From NCBI GenBank assembly GCA_937868485.1, contig CALMML010000005.1, positions 1 to 32,215 of the forward strand: a stretch of 32,215 bases of DNA. Reading direction: 5' to 3'. The translations under genes were made by a program, and so were the position numbers. Within the stretch, counting starts at the first letter, position 1. The number at the start of each line of letters is the position of its first letter. Positions 1 through 6,316 of this stretch are shown here, in pieces. This DNA is from an uncultured Myxococcales bacterium (GTDB lineage Bacteria > Myxococcota_A > Polyangia > Palsa-1104 > JAEUJZ01). The notes beneath the pieces were generated by a model, which worked only from the letters and a program-made list of their open reading frames with translations, was not told the DNA's origin and did no database searches.

Positions 1-2
1 CG

Positions 3-1544
3 TCTGCGGCGGATGCTCGACGACATCGCAAAGAATCGGGCAAAGAATCGGGCAAGCGATCGCACAAAAAGAAGGATCAAGCAGCAGATCCTGCGGGCTT
101 GTCAGTCGGTGCAGGGGATTCGCGAGCGTCTGGGGCTGAGTCGACGCTAAAGCCTCGGGTTGCGGCGCTCGTCGAGGAAGCAAAGGCGGCGCTGGCTGCT
201 CGGGACTTCGATGGAGCACAGAAGAAGGCCGAGGCGGCCTATCGCAAGCAACCGAGTGCGGAAGTGCTGTTTGTCCTCGGTCAAGTGGCGAAAGCGGCGG
301 GCCTTGCGGTCGAATCGCACGATCTGTTTCGTCGCTACCTGGCCGATCCGAGCACCGCGTCGGATTCGGTTCGTCGAGCAGAAGCGCAGCGTCAGGCGAA
401 CCTGTCGCTCCCCGAGGCTGGGGATCTGTATATCGTCGGAGACAAGGAATCGCTGGTTTACGTAAACGATCGACTGCTCGGGGCCTTGCCGCTGTTGCTT
501 CCGCTGCGGGTGGCGGCGGGAAACCTGTCGGTGACGCTTCAGAGCGGCGGACGAACCAGCCGAGGCAAGGTCGAAGTGCCTGCCGGTCAAGCGCGTGAGA
601 TGCGCTTTGATGAGCTGACGGGCGCGGTGCTGGTGTCGGTGCCTCCGACGGTTGTGCTGGTGGAAGAGCAAGCGGGTCGGCTGTCGTCGGAAGCAGCGCT
701 GGTCGAGGCGCTGGAAAAAGGCAGCCAGCAGGTTGGATATTCGCTGGCTTCGTCGGAACGAAAGCTTGGTGCGTGTGAGTCGCTGTCGGCGGACTGTCTG
801 CTGGATCTGGCCAAGCAGCGATCGGCCAACTATGCGCTGGCGGTTCGCGTCGTTCAGCCGTCGACGGGCGGCACAGGGCAGCGAGAGCTTCAGCTTCAGC
901 TGTGGGATGCGCAGGTTGGCGACTTGGCGATGCAAGAGACCGTGCGCTGTGGCTCGTTTGGGGATGAAAGTCAGCTGGCGCTGGTGACGGAGCAGGTGGC
1001 GACGGTGCTGCGAAAAGGACGCGCGCGGCCTCGCGGGGTGCTGTCGGTGACAAGCATTCCGAGTGATGCCCAGCTTTCGCTGTCGGGTCGCCTGGTCGGC
1101 AAGACTCCGTGGAAGGGCTCGGTGTTTGTCGGTCCGCAGCAGGTCGAGCTGTGGTCGCACGGCTTTGAACGTCAGCAGCTGTCGACGCTGGTGACGCCGG
1201 GGCAGACGTCGGTGCTGTCCGCGCTGCTGAGCCCAGAGCTGCTGAGCGAGCCGATGCCGTACGGTGAGCGTCGGACGATCGCGGCGCTGGGGGCGCGTCC
1301 GCTGTGGCGGGTTGCGACGGGAGCGGCGATGATGGGCGTTGGAATGCTCCTGCTTGGCGTGGGCGGATCGGCGCTGGCGGCCAATGGAACGTGCGTGCCG
1401 CCGCTGCAGCCTCCCGCGCTGGTGTGTCGGGAAACCATTCAGTCGTCGACGCTCGGTGGGTCGCTGCTTGGCGTCGGGCTTGGGCTTTCCATCGGTGGCG
1501 TGGTGATGATTGCGATTCCGCCTCGGGGCGTAGGCAGTCCCTGA
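3..1544 (+). CDS. PEGA-domain / TPR-like membrane protein (5' partial)
   Basis: The reading frame is open to the left edge, so the gene starts outside the window; a TTG at 99 is the first possible internal start but nothing favours it. The visible N-terminus is Lys/Ser/Gly-rich with a short tandem KESG repeat. A TPR-like helical segment follows (ALVEEAKAALAARDFDGAQ to about the FRRYLADP motif), then a PEGA-like beta segment (VYVNDRLLGALPL), a middle domain with SADCLLDLAKQRSANYAL, and a clear PEGA domain near the end (SVTSIPSDAQLSLSGRLVGK). Two hydrophobic segments close the protein (MMGVGMLLLGVGGSALA and LLGVGLGLSIGGVVMIAI), so the C-terminus is membrane-embedded. PEGA domains are small beta-sandwich modules common in surface proteins and kinase extracytoplasmic regions of Myxococcota. 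The exact role is unknown; a cell-envelope location is inferred from domain architecture. Confidence 0.8.
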   Translation, partial: SAADARRHRKESGKESGKRSHKKKDQAADPAGLSVGAGDSRASGAESTLKPRVAALVEEAKAALAARDFDGAQKKAEAAYRKQPSAEVLFVLGQVAKAAGLAVESHDLFRRYLADPSTASDSVRRAEAQRQANLSLPEAGDLYIVGDKESLVYVNDRLLGALPLLLPLRVAAGNLSVTLQSGGRTSRGKVEVPAGQAREMRFDELTGAVLVSVPPTVVLVEEQAGRLSSEAALVEALEKGSQQVGYSLASSERKLGACESLSADCLLDLAKQRSANYALAVRVVQPSTGGTGQRELQLQLWDAQVGDLAMQETVRCGSFGDESQLALVTEQVATVLRKGRARPRGVLSVTSIPSDAQLSLSGRLVGKTPWKGSVFVGPQQVELWSHGFERQQLSTLVTPGQTSVLSALLSPELLSEPMPYGERRTIAALGARPLWRVATGAAMMGVGMLLLGVGGSALAANGTCVPPLQPPALVCRETIQSSTLGGSLLGVGLGLSIGGVVMIAIPPRGVGSP

Positions 1545-1640
1545 CCCTGTGGTCTGAAGGAGTCAAAGCGCAGCGACGTGACCGTCACTCGCGGATGATG
1601 ATTGACTTTGGCCGGGATAGAAGGCTAAGAGGCAATCACC

Positions 1641-2066
1641 ATGAGCGAAGACCTCGTCGTGCTGCGCGAAATCTTGCAACGCGAGCTGGAGACCATAAAC
1701 GCCTACGAGAAGATGCTCGAGCGCGTATCGGACCCGGCTCTACGCGAGATCATCGATCACGTCACCGACGAAGAGCGCGAGCACGTTGCCGAGATGTATC
1801 ACCTCATCATGGATCGCGATCCGAAGCAGCGTGAGCGCTCGGCCCTGAGCCATGCGCAGCTTACGTCCATGTCGCTGCTCGGCACGGCTTCAGCGACGGT
1901 CAGCGCGGCAGGTTCAGAGCGAGATGCCGCCGCCGCTGCGGGCCTGAGCGGTCAGCTGATCGCTCCGACTTCGGCAGCCATTGAACGCGATCCGGTGCCT
2001 CCTCCTCCCCCGGTTTTTCCTGACGGTGCGTGGTCGGTGGGCGCTCTCAAGCGTAGTCCCAAATAG
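1641..2066 (+). CDS. Encapsulated ferritin-like cargo protein (EncFtn family)
   Basis: Iron-oxidising cargo of an encapsulin nanocompartment. Residues 5-62 form the two-helix EncFtn core, which in the family assembles into dimers and a decamer ring with ferroxidase sites at the dimer interface. Glu15, Glu45 and His48 have exactly the spacing (30 and 3) of the Rhodospirillum rubrum ferroxidase ligands Glu32, Glu62 and His65; Glu17 and Tyr22 match Glu34 and Tyr39, whereas the Trp38 position is Ala21 and the Glu31 position is Arg14. After the core come an Ala/Ser-rich linker and a Pro-rich stretch (residues 120-124), then a C-terminal WSVGALKR (131-138) that fits the family 1 cargo-loading consensus (TVGSLR-like). 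The start ATG has AAGAGG eight bases upstream. The shell gene follows 55 bases downstream. The length of 141 residues is close to the Myxococcus EncB and EncC cargos. Confidence 0.9.
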   Translation: MSEDLVVLREILQRELETINAYEKMLERVSDPALREIIDHVTDEEREHVAEMYHLIMDRDPKQRERSALSHAQLTSMSLLGTASATVSAAGSERDAAAAAGLSGQLIAPTSAAIERDPVPPPPPVFPDGAWSVGALKRSPK

Positions 2067-2071
2067 TCCGA

Positions 2072-2100
2072 TTCACCGTAGTCGTCCGCTTCCGTACCCT
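2072..2100 (+). promoter_or_regulatory. Possible internal promoter for the encapsulin gene
   Basis: TTCACC at 2072-2077 and TACCCT at 2095-2100 are separated by exactly 17 bases and lie in the gap between the cargo and shell genes. The same TACCCT hexamer at 17-base spacing from TTGACC is seen before the S-adenosylhomocysteinase gene. An internal promoter would allow more shell than cargo to be made. Hexamer matches are modest, so this is tentative. Confidence 0.3.
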
Positions 2101-2121
2101 AGCGAACACGAAGAGACAGCC

Positions 2122-2979
2122 ATGCCTGACACCAGCAACTTTTTGACCCACGAGCACCTGCCCTTGTCTGAGGCGCGTTGGCGCGAACTGAACATGTCAG
2201 TGGTTGATGTCGCACGACGGCGGCTTGTCGGACGGCGATTCCTTGACCTGTATGGACCGCTCGGCGCGGGCGTTCAGACGGTTCACAACGATGTCTTCAC
2301 CGGCACAGAGCGCGCGGCGATTGGCATCCTGGGTGAGGAGCCGATTGCGCCGGTTCGGACGGCGGGTCGTCAGATCCTGAGCGTACCGATCCTCTACAAG
2401 GACTTTTCGCTGTACTGGCGCGACTTGCAGACGGCGGAGCAGTTCGGAATGCCGATTGATCTGTCGGCGGCTGCGGGTGCGGCGAGCTTTGTGGCGGACC
2501 GTGAAGACGACATGATCTTCAACGGAATTCCAGAGCTGAACCTGGCGGGACTCGCGACGGTTCCGGGTCGAAATGTGATGCCGCTGGGCGACTGGAATCA
2601 GGTCGGCGCCGCGCTTTCGTCGGTGACGGTGGCGATTGAGCGACTCGTCGAAGCTGGCTTTTATGGACCGTACTGTCTGGTCACGAGTCCATTTCTGTAC
2701 GCGAAGCTGGCGCGCTTTGTTGAAAACACCGGCGTCTCGGAGCTGGGCCACATTCGTGAGCTCTGCACGGACGGCGTGTTCCGATCGAGCGTTCTGCCCC
2801 GGGATCGAGCCGTGCTCGTCTCGACGGGACCGCAGAACTTTGACTTGGCTGTGGCGCAGGATTTCCGCGTCGCCTACCTTGGTGCGGAGCAGATGAATCA
2901 TCCGTTCCGCGTCTTCGAGTGTGCGGTGCTGCGCATCAAGCGCGCCCAAGCGATTTGTACGCTCGAGCCCAAACCCTAA
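2122..2979 (+). CDS. encA: Encapsulin shell protein, family 1 (linocin M18/EncA-like)
   Basis: A 285-residue HK97-fold shell protein that self-assembles into a protein nanocompartment and packages the ferritin-like protein encoded just upstream. Recognisable conserved stretches are ARRRLVGRRFLDLYGPLGAG near the N-terminus, the IPILYKDFSLYWRD segment, DLSAAAGAA, LGDW, FYGPYCLVTSP, and the C-terminal MNHPFRVFECAVLRIKRAQ followed by AICTLE. These resemble Myxococcus xanthus EncA, and the length is nearer that protein (about 287 residues, which forms large T=3 shells) than the shorter T=1 shells, though shell size cannot be read from sequence alone. An in-frame ATG at 1981 lies inside the cargo gene; the ATG at 2122 is chosen because MPDTSNFL plus the helix beginning LSEARW matches family N-termini. 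A weak AGAGAC precedes it. A possible internal promoter lies at 2072-2100. Confidence 0.95.
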   Translation: MPDTSNFLTHEHLPLSEARWRELNMSVVDVARRRLVGRRFLDLYGPLGAGVQTVHNDVFTGTERAAIGILGEEPIAPVRTAGRQILSVPILYKDFSLYWRDLQTAEQFGMPIDLSAAAGAASFVADREDDMIFNGIPELNLAGLATVPGRNVMPLGDWNQVGAALSSVTVAIERLVEAGFYGPYCLVTSPFLYAKLARFVENTGVSELGHIRELCTDGVFRSSVLPRDRAVLVSTGPQNFDLAVAQDFRVAYLGAEQMNHPFRVFECAVLRIKRAQAICTLEPKP

Positions 2980-3014
2980 ACACATCACGACACCGATCTA
3001 CAGGAGGGGACCTA

Positions 3015-3305
3015 ATGCAGGTTTCGGCGCAAGAGGAATGGCCATCTTGGCTTGTTCCGTTTTCAGCGGTTGCTGACGAAGAAGACGAAGACTTCGAAGA
3101 TGAAGACGAAGACTTCGACGACGAAGATGAAGACGAAGACTTCGACGAAGATGAAGACGAAGACTTCGACGGCGAGAGCGAAGACTTGTTCGATGACGAC
3201 GAGATCGCAGGCGACGGCGAAGACGAAGAGTTCGATGAAGACGATGACGACTACTTCGACGACGACGAAGATGAAGACGAAGACTTCGAAGACGACGAGG
3301 AATAG
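3015..3305 (+). CDS. Hyperacidic Asp/Glu-repeat protein of unknown function
   Basis: A 96-residue protein with 62 Asp/Glu and no Lys, Arg or His. Residues 1-20 form a short non-repetitive head with two Trp and two Pro (EEWPSWLVPFSAVA). From residue 21 it is almost pure D/E interrupted by aromatic residues at 27, 34, 43, 51, 59, 73, 81 and 91, mostly 7-10 residues apart, as EDFD-type repeats. The start is well supported: AGGAGGGG lies five bases upstream of the ATG, the strongest ribosome binding site in the window. The upstream in-frame start at 2919 overlaps the encapsulin gene and lacks such a site. It follows the shell gene by 35 bases and is probably co-transcribed. No family is recognised. 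A carboxylate-rich metal-binding or mineral-nucleating role beside an iron compartment is conceivable but is pure inference; an intrinsically disordered buffer or chaperone-like protein is equally possible. Confidence 0.8.
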   Translation: MQVSAQEEWPSWLVPFSAVADEEDEDFEDEDEDFDDEDEDEDFDEDEDEDFDGESEDLFDDDEIAGDGEDEEFDEDDDDYFDDDEDEDEDFEDDEE

Positions 3306-3349
3306 CGGAGCGTAACCGCGCTCACGATCAGCGGAGCTTGGGAGCCACG

Positions 3350-3877
3350 ATGAAGGCGCAAGAGTGGAACGTCACCGTCGGAAGCGGCAAAGATCAGCGC
3401 AAGCTTTCGGTGCAGCTTGAGTCGGCGGAAGGCGGTGAATACCGTCTCCGCATTGGTAGCGATGTCACGACCGTACGCGTCGCTCGCAGTGAAGCGGGAA
3501 GCTACTCGCTCATCGACGAAAACGGACGACAGCGCAGCGTTGATATCGACGGCACGCTCCCCGATTTGAAGCTGGTGATCGACGGTAGTGATGCCGTTTC
3601 CGTCGCAGTTGCCGATGCGCAGTCGCTGCAAGCGTCGGATTCCGCAAGCTCAGCCGTCGGAGAAGTTCGCGCCGCGATGCCTGGAAAGGTCGTCAAGGTC
3701 GTCTGTAAGGTCGGTGATGTGGTCAAAGCCGGGCAGCCGCTCTTGGTCATCGAAGCGATGAAGATGGAAAACGAGCTGCGCGCGGCGGGCGGGGGCCGTG
3801 TCGAGTCGATTGCTGTTCGTGAAGGACAGACCGTCGAAGGTGGCCAAGTGTTGCTGGTCCTAGGAGGTGCGGCATGA
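3350..3877 (+). CDS. Biotin carboxyl carrier (biotin/lipoyl attachment) protein
   Basis: A 175-residue stand-alone biotin carrier. The C-terminal domain (about residues 106-172) has the biotinyl fold pattern with APGKV-like AMPGKVVKV, GDVVKAGQPL, the biotinylation motif EAMKMEN with the target Lys at residue 138, and the closing VREGQTVEGGQVLLVL. The N-terminal 100 residues are a beta-rich segment (WNVTVG, YRLRIGS, SYSLIDENGR) similar to the region before the carrier domain in propionyl-CoA-type carboxylase alpha subunits. In the family, biotin on this Lys carries CO2 between biotin carboxylase and carboxyltransferase subunits. No carboxylase or transferase gene is in the window, so its enzyme partner must be encoded elsewhere. 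The ATG at 3350 is chosen over a TTG at 3338 because GGGAG lies five bases before it. Its stop overlaps the start of the next gene. Confidence 0.9.
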   Translation: MKAQEWNVTVGSGKDQRKLSVQLESAEGGEYRLRIGSDVTTVRVARSEAGSYSLIDENGRQRSVDIDGTLPDLKLVIDGSDAVSVAVADAQSLQASDSASSAVGEVRAAMPGKVVKVVCKVGDVVKAGQPLLVIEAMKMENELRAAGGGRVESIAVREGQTVEGGQVLLVLGGAA

Positions 3878-4422
3878 TGACTCGAGTCGCTTCACTGTTT
3901 GCGGCGCTGCTGCTAGTGGTCGGCTGTGCGCAGGATGAAGGCTTCTCTCGGGACGATGGCCAAGCGCCGTTTGAAGGCCGCGACATCAAGTTCCAGAGCA
4001 CGTACGTTTACTTCCCGTCGGACTTTTCGCTGTCGATCGTGCGCGACACCATGCCTCAGTCGGAAGTCTGCGCGATTCTCAAGCGCTACAGCGAGACGAC
4101 ACCGAAGCTGGCTGGCCTGCCGGTGCTGCCGTACAAAGAAGAGCACTACACGCTGGTGATGACCGTCGATTCCGTTCAGCCTGGCGATGACGTTTCGTTC
4201 GATCCTGCGGATACCGGCACAGCGGGTGACATGCGCTATGCGGCGCTGGCTCACTACGGTGTTGGCAAAAATCGTGAACCCGATTGGGCGCTTCGAGCGA
4301 GCGGCTTTGTCCGTGTCAGTGAGCTTACGCAGCACAGCCGCGTCGCTGGTAAGCTTGCGCTACGCTTTCCTGGCGGCGAAAAGCTCGACGAAGAGTTCGC
4401 GGTAGACGCCTGTCCAAAGTAG
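3874..4422 (+). CDS. Putative lipoprotein of unknown function
   Basis: A 182-residue protein with a short N-terminal hydrophobic segment ending in a lipobox (LLLVVGC, Cys at residue 18), so it is predicted to be lipidated and anchored in the envelope. The mature part has no domain I recognise; visible features are an acidic linker after the Cys, the segment DIKFQSTYVYFPSDFS, two further Cys residues (in SEVCAIL and in the terminal DACPK) that could pair in the periplasm, and a beta-rich C-terminal half. The start ATG overlaps the stop of the biotin carrier gene (ATGA), which implies translational coupling; a second ATG directly follows and could be used instead. The functional link between a cytoplasmic biotin carrier and a lipoprotein is unclear. 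Confidence 0.75.
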   Translation: MMTRVASLFAALLLVVGCAQDEGFSRDDGQAPFEGRDIKFQSTYVYFPSDFSLSIVRDTMPQSEVCAILKRYSETTPKLAGLPVLPYKEEHYTLVMTVDSVQPGDDVSFDPADTGTAGDMRYAALAHYGVGKNREPDWALRASGFVRVSELTQHSRVAGKLALRFPGGEKLDEEFAVDACPK

Positions 4423-4499
4423 TCGCTTGGTGGACACCATCCCACCGCCTACCTTGGTTTTTTCTCCTCTCTCTGTTTCGAAATCTGCACTTGCCCAGC

Positions 4500-4528
4500 T
4501 TGACAGTCTAAGTACCCGTACTTAGAGT
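4500..4528 (+). promoter_or_regulatory. Sigma70-like promoter of the Gld-type ABC operon
   Basis: TTGACA at 4500-4505 matches the -35 consensus fully. TAGAGT at 4523-4528, 17 bases further, matches four of six -10 positions. Transcription would begin near 4535, about 58 bases before the ATPase start codon. The spacer carries a perfect palindrome, annotated separately. Confidence 0.65.
4507..4526. promoter_or_regulatory. 20-bp palindromic operator candidate inside the promoter
   Basis: TCTAAGTAC and GTACTTAGA are perfect 9-base inverted arms separated by CC. The palindrome fills the spacer between the -35 and -10 hexamers and overlaps the first four bases of the -10. This is a classical geometry for a dimeric helix-turn-helix repressor that blocks RNA polymerase. 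No regulator gene is adjacent, so the protein that binds is unknown. Confidence 0.6.
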
Positions 4529-4592
4529 GCGCTGCGGTTTTCTGTCCTGCACCATGCACCGCCAAATCGTCTAGCAGACTGGGAATGATGGG

Positions 4593-5576
4593 ATGACGAC
4601 ACACGCGCAAGGCAAGACCATGATCCACGTCGACGGCTTGACCAAGCATTACGGCAAGGTCAAGGCCGTCAACAACATCTCCTTCGACGTTCACGCCGGT
4701 GAGGTCTTAGGTTTCTTGGGTCCGAACGGGGCTGGCAAGACCACCACGATGAAGATCCTCACCTCGTATTTGTCGCCGACCGCTGGAAGAGCTGTCGTCG
4801 CTGGATACGATGTGTTCGACCAGGCGCTCGAAGCAAGAGCCCGCATCGGTTATCTCCCCGAAGGCACGCCGCTGTATCGGGACATGACGGTGCTGGAGTA
4901 TCTGCACTTCATCGCCGACGTTCGGAACATTCCGACGGGTGCCAAGCGTCAGCGACGGCTGCGCGAGGTGGTCGAGCAGTGCGGACTCGGTGATCGACTG
5001 GGCTTCCTTATCGGCGAGCTGTCGAAGGGACTCAAGCAGCGCGTCGGGCTCGCGCAGGCGATCTTGCATGAGCCGGAAGTGCTGATCCTCGACGAGCCGA
5101 CGAGTGGACTCGATCCAAACCAGATCGTCGAGATTCGCCAGGTCATCAAGCAGATTGGCGAAAAGAAGACGGTCATTTTCTCGACGCACATCATGCAAGA
5201 AGTCGCGGCGACCTGTTCGCGGGTGCTGATCATCAGCAAAGGCAAGATTGCCGCCGATGGTCGTCCCGACGAGCTTCAGCGCAAAGCGCAAGGCCAGATG
5301 TCGCTGCAAGTAGAGCTTGTCGGCGACGCGGGACTTGCCAAGAGCGGCTTGGAATCGATTCCGTCGGTGGAGTCGGTTCGTGTGCTGCCAGTCGAAGAGG
5401 AAGCAAAGACCGACGGACATCGCTTCGTGGTGATGGCCAAGTCGGGAAGTGATCCTCGGGCCGAGATCTTCAAGATGGCGACGCAGAAGGGCTTGCAGCT
5501 CCTGGAGCTTCACCGTGAGCGTGCGTCGCTGGAAGACGTGTTCCGCAACCTGACTTCGGGCGGCTCCGCAAGCTAG
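4593..5576 (+). CDS. ABC transporter ATP-binding protein (GldA-like)
   Basis: A 327-residue cytoplasmic ATPase that powers the permease encoded next. It shows Walker A GPNGAGKTT (from residue 43), the signature segment LSKGLKQRVGLAQA, Walker B VLILDEPTSGLD and the H-loop FSTHIM, all intact. The C-terminal 90 residues after the nucleotide-binding domain (VELVGDAGL to SLEDVFRNLT) form the extension typical of ABC-2 type ATPases of the GldA/NosF/drug-export group. The gene order ATPase, permease, GldG-like protein, DUF4340 protein is a widespread cassette related to the Bacteroidetes gliding genes gldA, gldF and gldG, although outside that phylum the substrate and any role in motility are unproven. 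A second in-frame ATG at 4620 (MIHVDGLTKHYG) would give the usual family N-terminus and may be the true start; neither has a strong ribosome binding site. Confidence 0.93.
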   Translation: MTTHAQGKTMIHVDGLTKHYGKVKAVNNISFDVHAGEVLGFLGPNGAGKTTTMKILTSYLSPTAGRAVVAGYDVFDQALEARARIGYLPEGTPLYRDMTVLEYLHFIADVRNIPTGAKRQRRLREVVEQCGLGDRLGFLIGELSKGLKQRVGLAQAILHEPEVLILDEPTSGLDPNQIVEIRQVIKQIGEKKTVIFSTHIMQEVAATCSRVLIISKGKIAADGRPDELQRKAQGQMSLQVELVGDAGLAKSGLESIPSVESVRVLPVEEEAKTDGHRFVVMAKSGSDPRAEIFKMATQKGLQLLELHRERASLEDVFRNLTSGGSAS

Positions 5577-5599
5577 ACCCTTTTGAGGAGAAGCTGACG

Positions 5600-6316
5600 A
5601 TGGGAAAAATTTCGACCATCATGCGCCGCGAGCTTGGCGCGTACTTCAACTCGCCGATTGCCTACGTGGTGATCTCGGTGTTCCTCGTGCTCTCGGCGTT
5701 TCTGTTCTTCAATGCGCTGTTTTTGCAGCAGCAGGCAGAGCTTCGAGAGCTGTTTGATGGCTTCTGGACGACGCTGCTCGTCGCGATCCTGGGGCCAGCC
5801 ATCACGATGCGTCTGTTTGCCGAGGAGCGCAGCAACGACACGCTGGAGCTGCTGCTGACGATGCCAGTGACGGACTGGGACATCGTGCTCGGTAAGTATC
5901 TGGCGGCGCTGGTGCTGTTTGGCTACGCGATGCTGGCGATGGGCTGCTTCGCTGTGACGGTGGCGTGGCTGGGACCGCTCGACAAGGGCGCGGCGTTTGC
6001 TGGCTTTGTCGGTCTGTACTTGACGACGGCGACGTACATGGCGATTGGGCTGATGGCGTCGGCGTTTACCAAGAACCAGATCGTCGCGTTCTTGATGGCG
6101 GTGACGATGTGTCTTTTGCTGTGGCTGGTTGGCAAGGTGGTGCAGGTGATGCCTCCGTCGATTCAGCCGTTTGTGGACTGGATTGGCGTCGACAACCACA
6201 TCGGAAACATGGCTCGCGGCGTGTTCGATACGCGGGACATTCTGTATTTCTTCAGCATCATCGCGTCGTGCCTGCTGGTTTCGCAGACGACGCTTGAGAG
6301 CCGGAGGTGGAGCTAA
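5600..6316 (+). CDS. ABC-2 type permease (GldF-like)
   Basis: A 238-residue integral membrane protein with about six hydrophobic segments, starting with an amphipathic helix (ISTIMRRELGAYFNSP) and the first membrane span IAYVVISVFLVLSAFLFFNA. The cytoplasmic motif MRLFAEERSNDTLELLLTMP following the second span is the hallmark of the ABC-2/GldF permease family. It would form the membrane channel driven by the preceding ATPase. GAGGAG lies about ten bases before the ATG at 5600, supporting that start. Its stop codon TAA overlaps the ATG of the GldG-like gene, implying coupled translation and a shared complex. Confidence 0.92.
   Translation: MGKISTIMRRELGAYFNSPIAYVVISVFLVLSAFLFFNALFLQQQAELRELFDGFWTTLLVAILGPAITMRLFAEERSNDTLELLLTMPVTDWDIVLGKYLAALVLFGYAMLAMGCFAVTVAWLGPLDKGAAFAGFVGLYLTTATYMAIGLMASAFTKNQIVAFLMAVTMCLLLWLVGKVVQVMPPSIQPFVDWIGVDNHIGNMARGVFDTRDILYFFSIIASCLLVSQTTLESRRWS

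Noticed and set aside
1578-1588. GTGAC-C-GTCAC inverted repeat before the ferritin-like gene as an iron-regulator site
   Set aside because: Only five-base arms and no resemblance to a Fur box; too short to separate from chance.
1981-2121. Upstream in-frame ATG extending the encapsulin gene by 47 codons
   Set aside because: It lies within the cargo gene and yields a Pro/Arg-rich, non-family N-terminus; the ATG at 2122 aligns with known shell N-termini.
3075-3302. Repetitive DNA that could be taken for a CRISPR or tandem repeat array
   Set aside because: No constant repeat with unique spacers; the periodicity is explained by Asp/Glu/Phe codons in one open frame with an excellent ribosome binding site.
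4428-4463. Possible terminator after the lipoprotein gene (GGTGG ... CCACC then six T)
   Set aside because: Only five base pairs with an eight-base loop, and the T-run starts more than ten bases after the stem, so it is not a convincing rho-independent terminator.
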